Below, piece by piece: positions 58,539 through 64,000 of a DNA stretch of 64,000 bases. The DNA is from CAYPGJ01 sp050174775. GTDB lineage: Bacteria > Planctomycetota > Phycisphaerae > Phycisphaerales > UBA1924. Below the pieces are notes generated by a model. It was not told where the DNA came from. It worked only from the letters and a program-made list of their open reading frames with translations, and searched no databases. The stretch is taken from NCBI GenBank assembly GCA_050174775.1, contig JBFXJP010000010.1, positions 1 through 64,000 on the forward strand, given 5' to 3'. A program made the position numbers and the translations under genes. The first letter of the stretch is position 1, and each line of letters starts with the position of its first letter.

Positions 58539-60476
58539 TCACGGACACACCGCGCCGAACGCGCTCAGCACGATGTTCAGATCACGGAAATCCACGACCC
58601 CGTCCGCGTTCACGTCCCCCTCGAACCACGCCTCGCCCTGCCCGAACTCCGACAGCACGATGTTCAGGTCCTGGAAGTTCACGGCCCGGTCCTCGTTCGC
58701 GTCCCCAGCGCACGCCGACTCCACCGTGCCGCCCACGATCTCACTCGCCTCCAGATTCCGATACTCCGGCCCCTCCTCCGAACCGTCGTAATCCGTCCGC
58801 GAACGAGACATGTGCATGAACGGCCCCACCGACAACCCCGCCCACGCGGAATCCATCACCGGCGCCCACACCACCGTCGCGCCCGTCACCAGCCGATACT
58901 GCCGCACGGACCCGTCCCCGAACACCGACACGTCCCCCTCGATCCCGTAGTGCAGCCCCTTCGGCGCGAACGGCGCGTCGAACCCCGAGTGCAGCTGCCA
59001 AATCCCCGCGACCGGGCTCCGCGTCAGGCGAGACACCCGCACAGACCCGTCCCCCGCCACCAGCACCGACCCGTCCGCCGAGTGCACCGCCATGCTCGCC
59101 GCGCCCTGGATCGGCGGCAACGCCGTCGGCAACGCGTCCGACGGAGGCCCGCCGATGCTCAGCAGCCCGCGCGGCACGCGCACGATCCGGTTCGTCGCTC
59201 GCGAAAGCACGAACACCTCGTCCGTGCTGTCCGAATAGTCGATCGCGTCCGCCGAGTTCCCCGCGCCCACACCGCCCGACCCCAGCAGCGTCGGCGGGCT
59301 CACGCGGCAGTTGAACCGGCGCACCGTCGTGCCGTCCAGCACGTACAGCTCGTCGAACCGGCTCATCGTCATCTTCTTCGGGTTCGCCAGCGCCGACACC
59401 TGCGCAAACGTGTGATCGATCGGATCAACGCTGTACAGCCCCGCCGGATGCACGCTCCCGTCACCCAGCAGCAGCAGATGCACCGACCCGTCCCCCGCCG
59501 ACTCGATGTCCAGGATCGGCCCGATCCCCGCCGGCAGCGGGATCGTCGACTCCTGCACACCCACCGCAGGCCTGAACGGCGTCGGCACGATCTTCTTCAA
59601 TTCCACGCCCCCGTCCGCCGACGAACCCTGCGTCAGCCCGTAGCGCGGGAACACCGCGATGTACGAATCGATGAACCGCCGAATCCCGTCGTTCGCCCCC
59701 GTCATCATCTCGCTCAGCACCATCGGCGCCCCCAGCCGGATCACCCCCGTCGTCTGGATCGGCATCACCGTCGTCGCGAACGACGACTGCGACGAATTCG
59801 CGCCGTCACTCGCCGGGTCGCGATACTTGATCCGCTGCGTCGTCCCGTTGATGTCCACGCGGTTCAACGTCACCACGTGCCCCCCCGTCCGATCGATCAG
59901 GTTGTGGTAGTTCGGCGAGTTCGGGTTCGTCGACTGCGGCACATACCGCCCGTACGCGAACGCCACCAGCGCCCCGTCCACCCCGCGCAACCCCAGCCGC
60001 TTCGCTGTCACGTCGTGCCCCGCCCCCGCGCGACGGTAGACCACGTCGAACTGACCGCCCCCGATGATCGTGAACCACGTCACCGCCCCGCTCCCGAACC
60101 CGCCCGTCGTCCCGCCGGTCGCGCTCGTCCCCATCAGCGAGCCCATCAGCGAAATGTTCGATGTGGCCGCGTTGTAGATCGACGTCGAGTTGCTCTGCCA
60201 GTTCTGCGAGCCCGGCGGCAACGACGGATACCCGTGCGTCGCCGCGTATGCCGCGATGTTCACCGCCGCCGTCGGCGCGCAGTACATGTTCCCGTTGTTG
60301 GGCAGGCCGGGCCGCCCAGACGCCACGCTCCGACGCTGGTCGAGGTCAACCATCCCCGTGACCCGCCACGTGAACAGATTCGAATTGGTGTAAGACCAGT
60401 ACACCGCGCCCTGCGCCGCGCCCGCCCACAACGACAACGCCGCAACTCCCGCGCACCCGACACTCGAACGTCCCAT
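58539..60476 (-). CDS. Secreted C39-like peptidase with propeller region and dockerin-like C-terminus
   Basis: The 645-residue protein has a signal peptide (MGRSSVGCAGVAALSLWAGAAQG). It has a papain-like start (NMYCAPTAAVNIAAYAATHG; the cysteine would be catalytic) and a later DRTGGHVVTLNRV with IKYRDPA, which could supply His and Asp, as in C39-like peptidases. The middle (about 320-570) has repeated 'D.S.H....DGSVR..' units (AGDGSVHLLLLGDGSVHPAG, VLVAGDGSVRVS, GDGSVRQYRL), like a six- to seven-bladed propeller. Two dockerin-like repeats end it: DANEDRAVNFQDLNIVLSEFG and DVNADGVVDFRDLNIVLSAFG. Confidence 0.78.
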   Translation of the reverse strand: MGRSSVGCAGVAALSLWAGAAQGAVYWSYTNSNLFTWRVTGMVDLDQRRSVASGRPGLPNNGNMYCAPTAAVNIAAYAATHGYPSLPPGSQNWQSNSTSIYNAATSNISLMGSLMGTSATGGTTGGFGSGAVTWFTIIGGGQFDVVYRRAGAGHDVTAKRLGLRGVDGALVAFAYGRYVPQSTNPNSPNYHNLIDRTGGHVVTLNRVDINGTTQRIKYRDPASDGANSSQSSFATTVMPIQTTGVIRLGAPMVLSEMMTGANDGIRRFIDSYIAVFPRYGLTQGSSADGGVELKKIVPTPFRPAVGVQESTIPLPAGIGPILDIESAGDGSVHLLLLGDGSVHPAGLYSVDPIDHTFAQVSALANPKKMTMSRFDELYVLDGTTVRRFNCRVSPPTLLGSGGVGAGNSADAIDYSDSTDEVFVLSRATNRIVRVPRGLLSIGGPPSDALPTALPPIQGAASMAVHSADGSVLVAGDGSVRVSRLTRSPVAGIWQLHSGFDAPFAPKGLHYGIEGDVSVFGDGSVRQYRLVTGATVVWAPVMDSAWAGLSVGPFMHMSRSRTDYDGSEEGPEYRNLEASEIVGGTVESACAGDANEDRAVNFQDLNIVLSEFGQGEAWFEGDVNADGVVDFRDLNIVLSAFGAVCP

Positions 60477-60621
60477 GTTGTGCCGATCCTTTGCCTTCTC
60501 CCCGCACTCGCGCCGACGCCTCGGCTCCGGCCGAGCGTCACGCCGCGGCAATCTACACGCCGCGGCGCTCGACCCCAAGAGAGAACCCCACGAAATCTCC
60601 GGCGCGCTCCCCCCTATCCGT

Positions 60622-62169
60622 TCAACAGCTCACGCCGAACACCCCCAACACCGCGTTCAAATCCGCAAATCCCACCTCCCCGTCCCCGTCCACATCCCCC
60701 GCCAACCCAACACCCGCCTGCCCATACATCCCCAGCACCACGTTCAGGTCGGCAAAGTTCACAATCAGATCCCCCGTCGCGTCACCCGGGCACTCCTGCC
60801 GCTCGTACGCCCCCATGTCCACGCCCGCGCCCGGCGCGAGCACATCGTCCACTACTCGCGTGCGCCCCGCGAGATCAGCCGTGATCGCGCTCGACAGCGC
60901 GCCCGAATCTCCCGCATCCGCGCAGGCCGAGTACGGCCGCAACCGAAAGTCACCGCCCGACGCGTTCACGAACCCCGGGTCCATCGCGATGTTCCCTACC
61001 CCAGGCGCGCCGCCCTCAACGTCGCAATGCGAGAACTCCAGGAAGAACGAGTTCACCTGCGGCTGCACGCCCTCATTCCCCCAAACCACGCAGTTCCGAA
61101 GCGCGAGCATCTTGTTCGCTCGGCTCTCGATCATCGTCCCGTTGAGAAACGACGCCGCTGCCGTCCCGACATTCCCGGTCAACGTGCAATTCACCAGGGT
61201 CGTCGTACTCGCTCCATCATCGAACACCGCCGCGCCCGAGACCCCACAGTTCCCCGCGAACAGACCGTTCACGATCAGCACGTCCTCACACGCCGGCGTC
61301 ATGAATCCGGCCCCGAAGTCCGCGACGTTACCGAGGAACCTGCACGACTCCACGACCACGTTCTGACCCGTGTGCGCCAGACCGCCCCCGCTGCTCGCCG
61401 TGTTGCCCACGAAATCGCAACGCACATACCGCGCGCTCGGCCGCTCCGCGAAGAACGCCATGAACATGTGCTCCGTGCCCCCGCCCGTCACCGCCGCGTT
61501 CCCCTCGAACACGCAGTCCTCGAACAACGGCACGATGTTCTCCGTGTGCACCGCCCCCCCCCGACTCGCGCGCGAATCCTCGAACCTGCACCCACGCGCC
61601 GTCAGCCTCGCCGCGGCCTCCAGCCCGCCCCCCTTCGGCGCCCTCGCCCGCAACGCCGCGCCGCGATCAAGCAGCCCGGTCCCCTCCTCCGATTCGCCGC
61701 CACGGAACGTCACTCCCTCCACCACGGCCTCGCCCAGAAACTTCAACGTCACCTGCGTCCCCAGGTCCAACGTCGCGATATGCAGCGAGTTGTCCGCCCG
61801 ATTCACAAACCCCGGCGCATCATTCCCGTTCAGATCGCCCGACCACACCGTCGGGAACATCCCCGGATCACGCAGGTCCGGCGTCGCCGACGCCAACCCC
61901 GCATACCCACCGCGCACCGCAACATCCGTCTTGAGCGTGAACGTCGCCTCGCGCAAACCGCCAGGGCCGGCCGGCTTGTACACGCCCTGCGCAATCCTGA
62001 TCTCGTCACCCGCCTGCGCCGCGTTGAGCGCCTCGTGCGGGCTCCGAAACGCCGTGCTCCACGAAAGACCGTTCCCGCCCGCCGGCGCGCTCGCATCCAC
62101 AAACCACGTCGCGCCGAACGTCGAACCCGCACACACCGTCATCGCCACGATCGCCCTCAAACCGCTCAT
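60622..62169 (-). CDS. Secreted right-handed beta-helix protein with dockerin-like C-terminus
   Basis: The 515-residue protein has a signal peptide (MSGLRAIVAMTVCAGSTFG). The body shows repeated polymorphic-outer-membrane-protein-like beta-helix rungs: GG(A/G) with CRFEDSRAS, CVFEGNAAVTGGG, CDFVGNTASSGGG, CRFLGNVADFG, CTLTGNVGTA and CVVWGNEG. The N-terminal SGDLNGNDAPGFVNRADN is shared with the next gene. The last 60 residues are GDATGDLIVNFADLNVVLG and DVDGDGEVGFADLNAVLG. The start is the ATG at 62169, 7 bases after GGAGGAG, overlapping the previous stop. Confidence 0.83.
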   Translation of the reverse strand: MSGLRAIVAMTVCAGSTFGATWFVDASAPAGGNGLSWSTAFRSPHEALNAAQAGDEIRIAQGVYKPAGPGGLREATFTLKTDVAVRGGYAGLASATPDLRDPGMFPTVWSGDLNGNDAPGFVNRADNSLHIATLDLGTQVTLKFLGEAVVEGVTFRGGESEEGTGLLDRGAALRARAPKGGGLEAAARLTARGCRFEDSRASRGGAVHTENIVPLFEDCVFEGNAAVTGGGTEHMFMAFFAERPSARYVRCDFVGNTASSGGGLAHTGQNVVVESCRFLGNVADFGAGFMTPACEDVLIVNGLFAGNCGVSGAAVFDDGASTTTLVNCTLTGNVGTAAASFLNGTMIESRANKMLALRNCVVWGNEGVQPQVNSFFLEFSHCDVEGGAPGVGNIAMDPGFVNASGGDFRLRPYSACADAGDSGALSSAITADLAGRTRVVDDVLAPGAGVDMGAYERQECPGDATGDLIVNFADLNVVLGMYGQAGVGLAGDVDGDGEVGFADLNAVLGVFGVSC

Positions 62170-63767
62170 GGGCACACTCCTCCGAACGCGCTCAACACCT
62201 CGTTCAAATCCGCGAAATTCACCACCCCGTCCCCCGTCACGTCCCCCGCAAACGCGCCGATCGCCCCGCTCTGCCCGAACTGCGATAGCACCACGTTCAG
62301 ATCAGCAAAGTTCACCACCAGATCGTCCGTCGCGTCCCCGGGGCATACCTGACGCTCCAACGCGCCCATGTCCACCGGAAACACCCCGTTCGGCGCCGAC
62401 GCGGGATCATCCACGAACCGCCCGCGCCCCGACCAGTCCCAGGGCGTCGGCTCGCTCGCGTTCCCGTTCGTGTTCAGATCAAACTCGTCCGACAGAACGA
62501 GCGCGTTCGATCCCGCGTCCACGCACGCCGAGGCGCGCCGCAACCGGTAGTCCCCGGCGCTCGCGTCCCTGAACAGCGGATCAGCGTCGATGTTCCCCAC
62601 CCCAGGGAACCCGCCCTCGACGTTGCTGAACATCGCAACCGTCTGCCCGAGGTCCGTGATCGAGCCCGCAGGCGACGAGTTCCCCCACATCACGCAGTTC
62701 GACACCTCGGCGTCCAGCCCGAGGAACCGCACCGTCGACCCCGCGATCGACGTGAGCGACGCGCTGTTCTCCGTCATCGTGCAGTTCACCATCCGAAGCG
62801 TGCTCGTGAAATCGTCGAACCACACCGGACCCGACAGCCCCGAGTTCCCCTCGAACACGCAGTTCATCGCGCGCGCATGCACGTCCGACGCGCCCCCGGT
62901 GTACACGGCCGCGCCGCCCGCCCCCTCATTCCCCGTAAACGTGCACCCCGACAGCGACAACGTGTACGTCACGCCGAGGCACGTGATCCCCGCGCCCCCG
63001 AGCCCGTTCGCGCGATTCTCCTCAAACACGCACCCCACGAACTCGAAGCGGGAGTGCGACGTCTCCACCGTCTGATCGCCGAACCCGCCACCCATGCTGA
63101 TCGCGCGATTGCCCCGGAACGTCGTCCCCGTCACGCGCACGCTCGCGCGCATCGTGCCCATCGCCGCGCCGAGCTTGCCCTGATTGTCCTCCAGCACGCA
63201 ACCAACCATGCGCAACCGCCCGCTCTCCCCGAAGCCCGCGGCCGAACGCACGAACACCCCGCCCCCCCGATCATGCGACACGCTCGACGTAAACGGCCCG
63301 TCCGCCTGCCCGCCCACGATCCGCACGCCGTCCAGCGTCGCATCCCCCGTCAACTCCGCAGCCGACACCACGTGGTGCGCGTTGTCCGCGCGATTGACGA
63401 ACCCCGGCGCGTCATCCCCGTTCAAGTCCCCGCTCAGCGTCGTCACAAACACGCTCGGCGCCCGCGCATCCGGACTCACACCCCCCAACCCCGCATATCC
63501 CCCCTTCACCGTCACGCCCGTCTTCAGCGCGAACGTCGACTCGCGCGACGAGCCGGCCACGCCAGGCCTGTACACCCCCTGCGCCACCCGCACCTCATCC
63601 CCCGACTGCGCCGCACTCAACGCAGCGCCCAACGACGCAAATGCAGCATTCCACGACGACCCATCACCACCCACAGGTGCGATCGCATCGACGTACAGCA
63701 CACCACTCACAGCAGCGCCACTGCAGAGCAACGCAACAAGCACGAGCACACCGAATCGATCTCGCAT
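62166..63767 (-). CDS. Secreted right-handed beta-helix protein with dockerin-like C-terminus (tandem paralogue)
   Basis: The 533-residue protein has a signal peptide (MRDRFGVLVLVALLCSGAAVSG), GGAGGATC before the ATG at 63767, and the same layout as its downstream neighbour. It shares N-terminal blocks (AAQSGDEVRVAQGVYRPG, TVKGGYAGLG, SGDLNGDDAPGFVNRADN) and rungs such as CVLEDNQGK, CVFEENRANG, CTFTGNEGAG, CVFEGNSGLSG and CVMWGNSS. The C-terminal repeats are GDATDDLVVNFADLNVVLSQF and DVTGDGVVNFADLNEVLSAF. The two genes overlap by ATGA and look like a tandem duplication. Confidence 0.83.
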   Translation of the reverse strand: MRDRFGVLVLVALLCSGAAVSGVLYVDAIAPVGGDGSSWNAAFASLGAALSAAQSGDEVRVAQGVYRPGVAGSSRESTFALKTGVTVKGGYAGLGGVSPDARAPSVFVTTLSGDLNGDDAPGFVNRADNAHHVVSAAELTGDATLDGVRIVGGQADGPFTSSVSHDRGGGVFVRSAAGFGESGRLRMVGCVLEDNQGKLGAAMGTMRASVRVTGTTFRGNRAISMGGGFGDQTVETSHSRFEFVGCVFEENRANGLGGAGITCLGVTYTLSLSGCTFTGNEGAGGAAVYTGGASDVHARAMNCVFEGNSGLSGPVWFDDFTSTLRMVNCTMTENSASLTSIAGSTVRFLGLDAEVSNCVMWGNSSPAGSITDLGQTVAMFSNVEGGFPGVGNIDADPLFRDASAGDYRLRRASACVDAGSNALVLSDEFDLNTNGNASEPTPWDWSGRGRFVDDPASAPNGVFPVDMGALERQVCPGDATDDLVVNFADLNVVLSQFGQSGAIGAFAGDVTGDGVVNFADLNEVLSAFGGVCP

Positions 63768-63880
63768 GGATGATCCTCCTCGCACGACAATGCGCCATAC
63801 GCGCGCGGCCGAGCGATCACATCCACCGATCCGCTCCCCAATTCACGCTTCCGAGGGAAGCCCCTCCCCTACCGCTCCCC

Positions 63881-64000
63881 TCACGCCGCCTCCACCGTCT
63901 CCGCCTCGGCCTCCGCCGCATCGAACGGCTTGCCCTCGATCGTCAGCCCCAGATGCGCCAGCGGTCCATGCGGCTTTCTCGCCTCCTCCTTCAGCCTCTT
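63881..64000 (-). CDS. C-terminus of an unidentified protein (cut by window edge)
   Basis: A minus-strand frame is open from the window edge to a TGA at 63881-63883, coding 39 residues: charged KRLKEEARKPHGPLAHLGLT, then an acidic/Ala-rich tail AEAEAETVEAA. No family can be called from this fragment. The codon use is typical of the surrounding genes. It precedes the beta-helix genes on the same strand, with 113 bp between. Confidence 0.55.
   Translation of the reverse strand, partial: KRLKEEARKPHGPLAHLGLTIEGKPFDAAEAEAETVEAA

Noticed and set aside
58182..60884. Plus-strand open frame of 900 codons
   Set aside because: Antisense to the C39-like/dockerin gene; same low-complexity composition and no motif.
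60622..63767. CRISPR-like array, because of recurring short DNA similarity
   Set aside because: The similarity comes from coding repeats (beta-helix rungs and dockerin-like ends); no constant direct repeats with unique spacers are present.

Overview
The window is very GC-rich and gene-dense. Several features place it in the Planctomycetes, most likely class Phycisphaerae: six secreted proteins end in the two-repeat 'NFADLN' dockerin-like module typical of that class, and several genes start with GTG or TTG. The module and housekeeping genes are read directly from sequence; the taxonomic placement is an inference. No transposase, integrase, phage gene or CRISPR array was seen. Two genes are cut by the window edges: the 3' end of yidD on the left and an unidentified C-terminus on the right.

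Region 1 (1-13.9 kb) is mostly housekeeping: yidD end, a TetR regulator with an inverted-repeat operator, an MlaF-like ABC ATPase, a cysteine desulfurase, an isolated nuoC, rpsB-tsf with a terminator, an envelope/glycosyltransferase operon, rpoZ-coaC, a DUF3553-like protein, thpR, tRNA-Ser(GCT) and a succinate-semialdehyde-type dehydrogenase. Region 2 (14.2-19.0 kb) is a tightly coupled three-gene signalling operon: FIST (NosP-like) sensor, histidine kinase, and REC-PAS-GGDEF-EAL response regulator. Its layout matches NO-sensing NosP/NahK circuits.

Region 3 (19.1-31.6 kb) is accessory. It holds a double-YHS exported protein, a GMC oxidoreductase-VOC-GH63 operon, a glucose-dehydrogenase-like/aquaporin pair, an anti-sigma/ECF sigma pair behind a sigma-E-like promoter, and two dockerin-tagged beta-propeller-like proteins. 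Region 4 (31.9-44.8 kb) carries HU, uppS, cdsA, a zinc-ribbon coiled-coil protein, a Tat-exported metallo-hydrolase, two PH-domain membrane proteins, nrdR, thrS, an EF-hand hydrolase, copA and rlmE.

Region 5 (44.8-55.9 kb) has a Cys-rich secreted protein, a pseudopilin-like protein, the RNase P RNA gene (rnpB), a degenerate Gfo/Idh-like protein, a TlpA-like thioredoxin, HIT-ispF, a PIN-PhoH ATPase, a Nif3-like protein, an M42-like peptidase and a RibB whose GTP cyclohydrolase II half is degenerate. Region 6 (56-63.8 kb) is a minus-strand block in which four of five genes encode large secreted dockerin-tagged proteins: a deiminase, a C39-like peptidase with propeller, and two tandem beta-helix proteins.

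Many neighbours share ATGA stop/start overlaps, so translational coupling is common. The plus strand is G-rich over about 1-19 kb and 38-47.5 kb but C-rich over about 25.5-38 kb and 48-64 kb, whatever strand the genes lie on. This suggests past inversions.
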